Shown here piece after piece: positions 44,586 through 51,709 of a DNA stretch of 64,000 bases. Within the stretch, counting starts at the first letter, position 1, and every line of letters starts with the position of its first letter. Location: contig OY762510.1 in the NCBI GenBank assembly GCA_963665935.1, positions 3,410,001 through 3,474,000 of the forward strand, given 5' to 3'. Made by a program: the position numbers and the translations under genes. The notes below the pieces were generated by a model. The model was given only the letters and a program-made list of their open reading frames with translations, made no database searches and was not told the DNA's origin. This DNA comes from Syntrophus sp963665935. Lineage in GTDB: Bacteria; Desulfobacterota; Syntrophia; Syntrophales; Syntrophaceae.

Positions 44586-45680
44586 ATGATTTCCCTGCAT
44601 GAAAATCAACGGTCGCCGCAGCAACTCTTGCTAGATCCCAACAACTACCGTTTCCATGACATTGAAGGGTTTGTTTACGCTGCCGAAGAGCGGTTCCATG
44701 AGGAATCTGTCCAAAAGAAGGCGTACCAACGCATTCGGCAGGAAGAAGGACTTCAAGAGCTGAAGAACTCCATAATGAGGAACGGATACATTCCAGTTGA
44801 AAGAATAGTCATACGCCCATACGTTCATTCCCCGGACAAGTGGGTGGTTATTGAGGGAAACCGCCGTCTAGCAGCCATAAAATGGATATTAGAGGACCAT
44901 GAGGCCGGGGTTGCAATCGATTCATATGTCTTGTCTTCGCTCCATTATCTCCCTGTTGTTGAAGCAGAGCAGGACGGGCCAGATGAGGTATTTAGAGCCT
45001 CGTTAATGGGCATCAGGCATGTGTCAAGTATAAAGCAATGGGGTGGCTATCAACGTGCTAAGCTCGTCGCAACAATGCGCGATGAGCTTAAACTTGAAGC
45101 GTCCGAAGTGGCCGACAGAGTTGGAATGTCCACCCAAGAAGTGAACAGAAGATACAGGGCCTTCAAGGCTTTACAGCAGATGCAAGAAGACGATGATTAC
45201 GGTGGATACGTGAAGCCGTCCATGTATCCACTTTTTCACGAGGCAGTATCGCTTCCGATAGTCCGGACTTGGCTAGGCTGGAATGAGGAAAATAATATGT
45301 TTACCGACTTGGAAAACCTGCCTCTGTTCTACGACCTGCTTACTCCGACAGAGAAGGATGAAGGCGGAACAGTTGATCCGAAGATAACCAGCTTTTCTCA
45401 GGTTCGAGAGTTGCGATTCATTTTGAACAAACCTGAACCTAAACGGCTCTTACTTGAACCGACACGATCTTTTCAAGATGCTGTTAACGCCTCAAAGCAG
45501 GAAGAACTATCCCGACTTTGGGCAGCAGAGGTATCTGCGGCTATTCGAGCCCTAGAGACGATGGGTATAAGAGAACTAAAATCTCTGAGTCAAGAAGATG
45601 TCGAGTTACTGAAGAAGCTTGCTCAGGTTGTTAATGAACGCCTTCAGGATCATCAGTCATTGAGAGGCGATGCCTGCTGA
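44586..45680 (+). CDS. ParB/Srx-fold protein of putative two-gene restriction module
   Basis: This 364-residue protein has an N-terminal ParB/sulfiredoxin-like domain: LLLDPNNYRF start, GLQELKNSIMRNGYIPVERI and the nucleotide-site motif EGNRR at residues 90-94. A helix-turn-helix region follows (LEASEVADRVGMSTQEVNRRYRAFKAL, about 170-200), then a helical C-terminus. This differs from partition ParB, which has GERR. ATG 44586 is fixed by GGAGGAG. An Mrr-like nuclease gene follows 18 bp later. Related motifs (DGQHR, DGQQR) in DndB and SspE take part in phosphorothioate-linked systems; a sensing role here is an inference. Confidence 0.65.
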   Translation: MISLHENQRSPQQLLLDPNNYRFHDIEGFVYAAEERFHEESVQKKAYQRIRQEEGLQELKNSIMRNGYIPVERIVIRPYVHSPDKWVVIEGNRRLAAIKWILEDHEAGVAIDSYVLSSLHYLPVVEAEQDGPDEVFRASLMGIRHVSSIKQWGGYQRAKLVATMRDELKLEASEVADRVGMSTQEVNRRYRAFKALQQMQEDDDYGGYVKPSMYPLFHEAVSLPIVRTWLGWNEENNMFTDLENLPLFYDLLTPTEKDEGGTVDPKITSFSQVRELRFILNKPEPKRLLLEPTRSFQDAVNASKQEELSRLWAAEVSAAIRALETMGIRELKSLSQEDVELLKKLAQVVNERLQDHQSLRGDAC

Positions 45681-45698
45681 TCGGCGTCAAGGCAACAG

Positions 45699-46568
45699 AT
45701 GAAGCCCGGACCTTCGCTACTTTCCAACCGAATACTCAGTACTATCGCCTTAGACGCAAATCCGCGTCCGGCTTTAGAGATAATAACGGATATAATTCTG
45801 GAAGAGGGCTGGTGTGAGAGCGAATCAGAAGGAAGAGAAAAGGCGGAAACTTGGGAAAAGGCGACCCTTACTCGCCTAAGGCATGAATTAAACGCACTTC
45901 TGGAGGTTGGAAAACCTGCTCGATTCTCTTTCAATTCATCTTCCGAATACATGATACAAGGCGCATGTTTCATAGAACCCAAGGACCCTGAAGACCTCCG
46001 AGAGAAGAAGCAAAGAAGATCTAGGTTCATCGACTATTATGGGGTTATTTCCAAGTTATCGCCTCGTCATTTCGAGACTCTTTGCGGCAAATTCATAGGT
46101 TTGCTTGGCGTAGAGAAACCAATTGTAACAAGGACTTCTTCTGACGAAGGCATTGACTTTTTTGGGAAGCTTAGTTTGGGAAGTATCTTCTTTCCTCATG
46201 ACCTTTCACCGACCATCCAGAAGCAACTTTCCATTTGGCTTGTCGGCCAAGCGAAGCATTACCAGTCAATTCAATCCGGGACTCCAGAAATTCGGGACTT
46301 GGCCGGAGCAATAGCTTTGGGAAGAGCCGGGGCATTCGGCAGCCTAGAGTCACCGTTACCTGACATGCAAATCCGAGTTGCTGACCCTGTTTTTGCCCTA
46401 TTTGTCACGACTGGCTCATTGAGCGCCAACGCGTGGCGTTTATTAAGGCGGTCGGGCATAATCGGGATGGATGGCGAGATGTTAGCTGCCTTTCTCGCGG
46501 ATCGTGATGTTGGCATAACTCCGTCAGGTTTTGACGGAGCCATTTTTGTGAACTGGATCGAGGCATAA
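45699..46568 (+). CDS. Mrr-like restriction endonuclease (type IV-like)
   Basis: This 289-residue protein has an N-terminal helical, winged-helix-like part (residues 20-90). The C-terminal Mrr_cat-type nuclease core has Glu126 in SPRHFETLCGKFI, GIDFFG with Asp153, and the QAK triad element at 184-186 (VGQAKHYQ). Mrr enzymes use QxK in place of ExK, and several cut modified DNA. The preceding ParB-like gene ends 18 bp before it, with AAGG upstream of this start. A terminator at 46712 ends the block. Function as a modification-dependent nuclease is inferred. Confidence 0.75.
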   Translation: MKPGPSLLSNRILSTIALDANPRPALEIITDIILEEGWCESESEGREKAETWEKATLTRLRHELNALLEVGKPARFSFNSSSEYMIQGACFIEPKDPEDLREKKQRRSRFIDYYGVISKLSPRHFETLCGKFIGLLGVEKPIVTRTSSDEGIDFFGKLSLGSIFFPHDLSPTIQKQLSIWLVGQAKHYQSIQSGTPEIRDLAGAIALGRAGAFGSLESPLPDMQIRVADPVFALFVTTGSLSANAWRLLRRSGIIGMDGEMLAAFLADRDVGITPSGFDGAIFVNWIEA

Positions 46569-46711
46569 CAACCGCATCAACCTGATCGGCAGCAAAATGA
46601 GTTGCTCCCCGTTTTTTATACAGGCGTATATCAATCACTTCGAACGCAAATCATCAAAATATTTCATTCACCATTGTTTCGCTTTGTAGATGAAAGCGAG
46701 TTTGACAAGTG

Positions 46712-46739
46712 AAAAAAAGCCCCTTTCGGGGCTTTTTTC
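46712..46739. terminator. Bidirectional terminator between cargo block and phage operon
   Basis: The stem GCCCC-TTTC-GGGGC is flanked by seven A on the left and six T on the right, so it can end the plus-strand ParB/Mrr transcript and the minus-strand DUF488 operon. Confidence 0.8.
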
Positions 46740-46760
46740 TTGAATCGATAGAGCATCAGT

Positions 46761-47096
46761 TCATTTTTCCGGTACGTTTACCCCCAGGGCTTTCTCAAGC
46801 CAGGCGGCCACCAGGTGCCTGTGGCAGTTTTCACCCGACCGCTCATAACAGCAAAGCGTCTTGTCCTTGAGGTCCTCCCAGATTTTCTGGGGGGCCAGTG
46901 TTTCCAAGTACTGATTGTATTCCCGGATGTAATCCTCCCAGGATAGCCCAGCTTTCGAGCGTTTGAGCAGATCCGCCGAAGGTGCAAGGGCGATGTAGCG
47001 GCGTCCTGATCCCCACCAGCGGGGGGCATAACGGGCGATGGATACGGCGTCCGGGTCCTTGGCGATTCCCGGTGCTGAAAAATAAGAAGTCTTCAT
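46761..47096 (-). CDS. DUF488-like protein
   Basis: This 111-residue protein starts MKTSYFSAPGIAKDPDAVSIARYAPRWWG and contains LCCYERSGENCHRHLVAAWLEK, the Cys/His motif typical of DUF488-related proteins. ATG 47096 overlaps the stop of the ParB-like gene. The function of the family is not settled. It is the last gene of the DUF6908-radC-parB operon. Confidence 0.75.
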   Translation of the reverse strand: MKTSYFSAPGIAKDPDAVSIARYAPRWWGSGRRYIALAPSADLLKRSKAGLSWEDYIREYNQYLETLAPQKIWEDLKDKTLCCYERSGENCHRHLVAAWLEKALGVNVPEK

Positions 47097-48016
47097 CAGT
47101 GAACCTCCATGGATTTCTGTTCGTACACTTCCCGGGTGCTTTCCGCCTGGAGAAGGGCCTTTTTGATTTTGTTGAGACAATAAATGATCGAGTCGATCCG
47201 TTCGATGTTGATCCGCGCCTTGGGGGTCAGGATCGAAGCAAGGACGGTAAGATCGTCCCGGTTGAAGGACCGGTTGATGAAGGTCGCCAGCCGTTCGATC
47301 ATGATGTCGTACTTGCCGTTCATCTTCTTCTCCTCTTCCGTGGGCTCCGGAAGGAAACTCGTCTGCTCCACCGCGAAGAGCATCGCATTGACCAGGGAGC
47401 GCAGCTTATTGTAGGAATTCGCCTTCCCGGAGGCGATCTTGTCGAAGACGATTCCCTGCTGACTCTTCGGCAGCCGGCTGAGCTCCTGGGCCTGTGAGGG
47501 GGAAAGGATTCCCTTGACCGTGTAATCCTGAAAGACCCGGTCAAGTTTCAGGAGGTTCAGGCGCTCCTGGATCCGCCAGCCCTGCTTGATTCCCATCTTG
47601 GCGGCGATTTCCTCCATCGTCATGCCCATGTCAATAAGTCCCTGGTAGGCCATGGCCTCCTCGATCACGTTGAGGTCTTCCCTCTGAAGATTCTCCAAAA
47701 GGGAGAGTTCGGCAATTTTCCTCTCGTCCGCGTCGAGTATCCTCGCCGGGACCTCCTCGACACCGGCCATGTTGCAGGCCCGCCACCTTCTTTCCCCGGC
47801 GATGATCATGTAACGGTCTTCCCGTCTCACCACGATGAGCGGCTCCATCAGGCCGCTGGCCGCGATGGATTGCGCCAGTTCCCCCAGCTTCCCGGGGTCG
47901 AAATGCTTCCGGGGCTGGTTCGGATTCGGATAGATCAAAGAGAGTTTCAGGGTCTCCATGGCCTCCCCCGCGCCGGGGGGAGCCGGCTTTAACGCTTGCC
48001 TTTCAATTACGCTCAT
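47096..48016 (-). CDS. ParB-like partition/nuclease-domain protein
   Basis: This 306-residue protein is the most canonical ParB of the four in this window: LIYPNPNQPRKHFDPGKL, then GLMEPLIVVRR, the CTP-binding motif GERRWRA at 74-80 and ENLQREDLNVIEEAMAYQ. A helix-turn-helix follows (MTMEEIAAKMGIKQGWRIQERLNLL). No ParA is encoded nearby, so a role in plasmid-like partition is doubtful; it may regulate or bind phage DNA. A leader hairpin with the shared GCCGCAAAC loop precedes the gene (48048-48077). Confidence 0.8.
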   Translation of the reverse strand: MSVIERQALKPAPPGAGEAMETLKLSLIYPNPNQPRKHFDPGKLGELAQSIAASGLMEPLIVVRREDRYMIIAGERRWRACNMAGVEEVPARILDADERKIAELSLLENLQREDLNVIEEAMAYQGLIDMGMTMEEIAAKMGIKQGWRIQERLNLLKLDRVFQDYTVKGILSPSQAQELSRLPKSQQGIVFDKIASGKANSYNKLRSLVNAMLFAVEQTSFLPEPTEEEKKMNGKYDIMIERLATFINRSFNRDDLTVLASILTPKARINIERIDSIIYCLNKIKKALLQAESTREVYEQKSMEVH

Positions 48017-48047
48017 GCTACTAAAATCTCCTCTCGTTTTTGATTGT

Positions 48048-48077
48048 GCCCTCCTGGAGTTTGCGGCTCCGGAGGGC
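48048..48077 (-). ncRNA. Leader hairpin with GCCGCAAAC loop (before ParB-like gene)
   Basis: GCCCTCC (48077-48071, minus strand) pairs with GGAGGGC (48054-48048), with an inner 3-bp stem closing the loop GCCGCAAAC. It is followed by CAAAAACGAGAGG. Two other leaders carry the same loop: 48606-48638 before radC and 49079-49093 before DUF6908. Confidence 0.65.
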
Positions 48078-48088
48078 GTTTTTTTTGC

Positions 48089-48583
48089 TCAGTTGAATTC
48101 CAGCAGACCTTCCTCTCTCATGCTGAAGAAGCAGCCTTCCCCGATGATCATGTGGTCATGAACGAGAACGTCCAGGACCTTCGCGCAGGATGTAATCGAC
48201 CTTGTCAACCTGATGTCCGCATCGGAAGGCTTCACGTGTCCCGACGGGTGATTGTGGACGAGGATGATGGCGGACGCCCCGAACAGAAAGGCATTCTTGA
48301 ATATTTCCCGGGGGTACGCGGTGGCCTGGTTTACGGTGCCCGGTATGGCATGGATGCCGATCACGTCATTTTGCACGTTGAGATAAATGGTGACCAGTTT
48401 TTCGATATCGGCGCATTCCAGGGACCGACAAAACTTCACCAGATCCTTGGTGGAGCGGATCGAATTCCCGTAATAGGGGAAGTCCTTTTCCCGCACCCTG
48501 GAGATTTTGAGACTATAAGCATATTTGACGTACTCTCTTTCTTTTCTGCCAAGAGCCTGAGGCTCCAGCCTGAATTCTTCCAT
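48089..48583 (-). CDS. radC: RadC-like JAB-domain protein
   Basis: This 164-residue protein has the metalloprotease-fold motif HNHPSGHVKPSDADI characteristic of RadC/YeeS proteins. ATG 48583 lies after CGAGAGGG and gives MEEFRLEPQALG; the longer frame to 48685 runs through the leader hairpin and is rejected. The N-terminal helix-hairpin-helix of full RadC is missing, as in plasmid and phage versions. RadC proteins are not proven DNA-repair enzymes; they are common on mobile elements. Confidence 0.85.
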   Translation of the reverse strand: MEEFRLEPQALGRKEREYVKYAYSLKISRVREKDFPYYGNSIRSTKDLVKFCRSLECADIEKLVTIYLNVQNDVIGIHAIPGTVNQATAYPREIFKNAFLFGASAIILVHNHPSGHVKPSDADIRLTRSITSCAKVLDVLVHDHMIIGEGCFFSMREEGLLEFN

Positions 48584-48605
48584 TTTGCCCTCTCGTTTTT
48601 GATGT

Positions 48606-48638
48606 TTCCGCCTCCGGGTTTGCGGCTCGGAGGCGGAA
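48606..48638 (-). ncRNA. Leader hairpin with GCCGCAAAC loop (before radC)
   Basis: CCGCCTCCG pairs with CGGAGGCGG (48636-48628 with 48616-48608), extended by flanking TT/AA, enclosing the same GCCGCAAAC loop (48626-48618). The stem sequence differs from the hairpin at 48048-48077 while pairing is kept, which supports a functional RNA. A radC RNA motif upstream of radC and other mobile-element genes is known; whether this is it needs a covariance search. Confidence 0.65.
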
Positions 48639-48648
48639 GTTTGTTCTC

Positions 48649-49056
48649 CTATAGTCCCTGCTGCTCCTTGATGCTTCTCATCCATGAATTGGCGAAGGCG
48701 GCCAGGTCCGCCGACAGCCTGGGATAATACCGCTTGATGCGCCCGTCGGAATCCCTTTCCGCGATGACGTTCTGATAGATCCCAAGGTTGTCCTGCTGAT
48801 AGGACAGGGGATAATAGTCGCCGTTTGCCGTCCTCCAGAAGGTCATGTCCGGATCGTGCATCATGTCGCCGTTCTGCCTGTAGAAATGCGTGACCGAAAA
48901 GATGTTGCCGTAAGGGGTGCTCTCGATCATTTCCACATCGACGGGCATGATGGATTTGCTTTTGGCGTTGTCGATCTTCCTGTGTCCGCCCTCTTCGATT
49001 CCCTGGATCAGGGTGTCCAGGATCCTGCCGGCCGTTTTGTTCAAGTGGTGCATCAT
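48649..49056 (-). CDS. DUF6908-like phage protein
   Basis: This 135-residue protein contains PVDVEMIESTPYGNIFSVTHFY, MMHDPDMTFW and YYPLSYQQDNLGIYQNVI, matching the pattern of DUF6908, found on plasmids and phages without known function. ATG 49056 has GGGAGG 10 bp upstream; an in-frame TTG at 49065 is closer but less likely. It is first in an operon driven by the promoter at 49131-49148. Confidence 0.75.
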   Translation of the reverse strand: MMHHLNKTAGRILDTLIQGIEEGGHRKIDNAKSKSIMPVDVEMIESTPYGNIFSVTHFYRQNGDMMHDPDMTFWRTANGDYYPLSYQQDNLGIYQNVIAERDSDGRIKRYYPRLSADLAAFANSWMRSIKEQQGL

Positions 49057-49078
49057 GATTTTCAACCTCCCGTTTTTC

Positions 49079-49093
49079 CCCGTTTGCGGCGGG
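49079..49093 (-). ncRNA. Short leader hairpin with GCCGCAAAC loop (before DUF6908 gene)
   Basis: CCC/GGG closes the loop GCCGCAAAC (49090-49082), followed by GAAAAACGGGAGG. The stem is shorter than in the two related leaders, so this copy is the weakest. Confidence 0.5.
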
Positions 49094-49130
49094 TATTTAG
49101 TATCATTTGATGATGGAAATATTATACTTA

Positions 49131-49148
49131 TTTACGCTCGAAAGTCAA
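49131..49148 (-). promoter_or_regulatory. Sigma-70-type promoter of DUF6908-radC-parB operon
   Basis: On the minus strand TTGACT (49148-49143) and TATAAT (49136-49131) are separated by 6 bp as counted between positions 49137 and 49142. Confidence 0.3.
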
Positions 49149-49250
49149 GTAATATGTGAACGATTACGCATAGATACGATATTTTTTAGTAAGGGGGACA
49201 TGCCCTGACAAGGGAAAAACGCGGATGAATGTCTGGGAGGGATCTAACTT

Positions 49251-50180
49251 TCAGCTCTTGCCGTTTGAATTTTCCAAAAGCGCCAGAAGGGCGGCGTCCA
49301 GGTCCATGCCTTCTTTATCGGATTTCTCCTTGAGCATCTTCCGCAGGGCCTTCGCCGTTTCCTTCTGGATGCGGCGCCTGGTGCTGCCCAGGGTGAAGAG
49401 GACCGTATCGTGAACGCCTTCGTCAATCGCCTCCCGGAGGGAGTCCGCCGTCCCTTCGAGATACTGCCGGACGGCCTGGGCCAAGGCGAAAAAGGCGATC
49501 GTGGAGTTGATGATCTTCTGGTTCTGCTTGACGGCGATCATCCCCTCCAGGATGGCGTCGTACTCCGTGATCCGGCCGGCGAAGGCGGTCTTGGTTTTTA
49601 CGAGCTCCAGGATTCCGTCGCAGATGGCGGCGAGCTGCTCGATTTCCTCGGGCAGGAAGAGCAGGGAGATCTCCTTGTACAGGGGCCGCTGCTCCGCGAT
49701 GGCGATGAAGTCGGTCCCCTGGAGCTTCTCGATCAGTTCCGTGGACAGCCCGGAATAGATGGAGGACTCCAGGTCCAGAATCTCCGCCCACAACTCCTTC
49801 AGGATCTGTTCGTCGTCCTTTCCCTGGAGGGCGTTGTGGGAAAGCTGAATGGCGATCTGCTGGTCCCGGGTCAGGGATTTGTCGATGAGCAGGACGAGGA
49901 ACTCGGAATAGCCCGCCTCGATGGCGGCCTTCAGGCGGTGGTTTCCCGAAAGGACGAGGAGCTTTCCGTTTTCCTGCCGGTAGCACAGAGGCAGGGAGGT
50001 CAGGCCTCCGTCGTGTTTGATGTTGTTCGTCAGAGAGGCGAACTGCTCCTTGGTCATGTAGCGGGCGTTCTTTTCCAGAAAATCGATCTCCCGGGCGTTG
50101 GCCAGGTGGAGCTTGTAGGGCAATACATCGGAGAGCTTCCTGTTGAGCTCGTTTAGGGTTGCCGGTATTTCCTGATCCAT
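49251..50180 (-). CDS. ParB/Srx-fold protein paired with Mom-like gene
   Basis: This 309-residue protein has a ParB/sulfiredoxin-like N-terminus with SGNHRLKAAIEAGY at residues 78-91 (GNHR in place of GERR), then IQLSHNALQGKDDEQILKELW and a long helical C-terminus. ATG 50180 overlaps the end of the Mom-like gene by 28 bp; a longer frame to 50975 is a shadow of that gene. ParB-like proteins of this kind accompany DNA-modification enzymes in phages (known from comparative genomics of modification systems); the role here is inferred. Confidence 0.7.
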   Translation of the reverse strand: MDQEIPATLNELNRKLSDVLPYKLHLANAREIDFLEKNARYMTKEQFASLTNNIKHDGGLTSLPLCYRQENGKLLVLSGNHRLKAAIEAGYSEFLVLLIDKSLTRDQQIAIQLSHNALQGKDDEQILKELWAEILDLESSIYSGLSTELIEKLQGTDFIAIAEQRPLYKEISLLFLPEEIEQLAAICDGILELVKTKTAFAGRITEYDAILEGMIAVKQNQKIINSTIAFFALAQAVRQYLEGTADSLREAIDEGVHDTVLFTLGSTRRRIQKETAKALRKMLKEKSDKEGMDLDAALLALLENSNGKS

Positions 50181-51457
50181 GTCTGCAGGGCCTCCTTTGT
50201 GTTTATCGTTCCGCAGGGCGCGGTGTATTGCAGAAATCCCTCGCCTCGTTTGGCCAGGGAATAGACGCCCCGGTACTTCATGGAGACGGGTTTTTTCGTA
50301 AAGGCGGTGGTCAAGATAAAATCCACGGGCTGGAGAAACTTCTCCCGGAGCAGTTCCTGGAGTTCCCGGGAGCGGGTGATCCATAAAAGGAGCTTCGAGA
50401 GTTTCTGGATCGGGGAGGCGATGACGAAATCGGAAAGGAGATAGATCCCGCGGGTCGCCTTTTCCTGGTCCATGCCGTAGCGGATGACATCGAACATCAA
50501 AAAACCGAAGAGATAGCCGTCGAGGAAGACCAGCAGGGGAAAGACGCCCTGGGTGTGGTCGATCCCCTTCTTCAGGAAGAGATCCTTGTAGTAGTTCATG
50601 TGCAGGTTGTCCGTCGGAAGAAAGGTAATGCGGCTCGATGGGGCAATTTGATGATCTCCAGGCAGATAGGGAAAGGCGCCGGGTTTGCTCTTCGTGCAGG
50701 GGACCACGTAGGCCTTTTTGAAGGGCAGGTTGCTGTAAAGGTATACATTTCTCAGCCGTCCCGTCTTGACGACGGCAAAGAGGCCTTCCTCCCGCCGGTC
50801 GTGATCGGAAAGGTACAGGTAGGATCCGGAGCGCATGAAGGCGACGGTCTCCTCGTAGCGCTCCTCCGTGAGAATCTCGTAAAACGGGCGGTCCCAGGAC
50901 AGAACGGACTCCAGGCGGGCGTAGAGCTTTTCGTAGCCGGCCACGTAGGTGGGCAGAAAGGCGAGCCGGATCCACTCGGGAGGCAGATCGGCATAGAGGT
51001 CATGGACGTCCGTCGTGGTGTAGCGGCTGATCCGGATGTTTTCCATGGCCCTGGCGATCCGGACGCAGGACTGTTCGTGGTAGGCGTCGAAGTGGTTCCT
51101 GATATGGGCATAGAGCCGGATCTGGTTCAGGTTGGACCCCTTCTCGTTCTTGAGCATTTCGAAGAGGAGCGACACGGCGGCGATGCGGGATATTCCTCCC
51201 GCTTCAATGCAGGGAGAAAGCCAGGAATAGCCCGGGTCCCGGACTTCTATTCTCATGTCGTTGCCGGAGAGATGATTGCCCAAGAGGGACGAGTAAAGGG
51301 AAACGTCATTCGACCAGATCTCGCAGTCCAGGCCGGAGAGGATCTGCTCCACGGTGAAGTTCCCCGAGCAGCCGATGCAGACCTTCCGGTTGCGGAACAG
51401 GGACTTTTCCGAAAAGATCAGGTTCTTGATCTTCGAGTTGATGGCTCCGACGAACAC
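50153..51457 (-). CDS. Putative DNA-modification protein: MTase-like N-part plus Mom-like GNAT C-part
   Basis: This protein has 434 residues. The N-terminus (FVGAINSKIKNLIFSEKSLF, then VCIGCSGNFTVEQILSG and EIWSNDVSLYSSLLGNHL) recalls the D12-class adenine methyltransferase fold, though no clear DPPY catalytic motif is visible. The C-terminal 170 residues (VVPCTKSKPGAFP, GVFPLLVFLDGYLFGFLMFD, IYLLSDFVIASP, FILTTAFTKKPVSMKYRG) resemble a GNAT domain of the Mom type, which in phage Mu modifies adenine against restriction. Partner of the ParB-like gene that follows it. The two-part nature is an inference from pattern. Confidence 0.55.
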   Translation of the reverse strand: MFVGAINSKIKNLIFSEKSLFRNRKVCIGCSGNFTVEQILSGLDCEIWSNDVSLYSSLLGNHLSGNDMRIEVRDPGYSWLSPCIEAGGISRIAAVSLLFEMLKNEKGSNLNQIRLYAHIRNHFDAYHEQSCVRIARAMENIRISRYTTTDVHDLYADLPPEWIRLAFLPTYVAGYEKLYARLESVLSWDRPFYEILTEERYEETVAFMRSGSYLYLSDHDRREEGLFAVVKTGRLRNVYLYSNLPFKKAYVVPCTKSKPGAFPYLPGDHQIAPSSRITFLPTDNLHMNYYKDLFLKKGIDHTQGVFPLLVFLDGYLFGFLMFDVIRYGMDQEKATRGIYLLSDFVIASPIQKLSKLLLWITRSRELQELLREKFLQPVDFILTTAFTKKPVSMKYRGVYSLAKRGEGFLQYTAPCGTINTKEALQTWIRKYRQP

Positions 51458-51460
51458 GGC

Positions 51461-51709
51461 CTACGCCTCCGGCTTCTTATCCTGCTGTTTAGGACCGATC
51501 TTTCCCTCGACGAACTGCTTGCGCCAGTTGTTGATCGACTCCTTGTTGCTCTCCCAGATCCCGCCGATCTTCCGGGCGGGAAAGCCGTAGTTCTGGATCA
51601 TCATGAGAACCGAGGCCTCCGACGAGGCTAGCTGAATCGACCGGCAGTAATCCCGGATGTCCTTCATTCCCGAGAGAGCGTTCGTATCCGAAGTTGACAT
51701 GGCTACCAT
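51461..51709 (-). CDS. Small phage helix-turn-helix-like protein
   Basis: This 82-residue protein has a possible helix-turn-helix (ARKIGGIWESNKESINNWRKQF) and a basic C-terminus. An AAGGAGG lies just upstream of the ATG at 51709, and ATG 51700 is an alternative. It overlaps the end of the terminase large subunit gene and precedes the Mom-like gene by 3 bp. A regulatory or DNA-binding role is possible; no family is recognised. Confidence 0.55.
   Translation of the reverse strand: MVAMSTSDTNALSGMKDIRDYCRSIQLASSEASVLMMIQNYGFPARKIGGIWESNKESINNWRKQFVEGKIGPKQQDKKPEA

Noticed and set aside
50181..50975. N-terminal extension of the ParB-like protein at 49251
   Set aside because: It lies within the Mom-like gene in another frame and has a Pro/Arg-rich composition; ATG 50180 gives a complete ParB-like domain.
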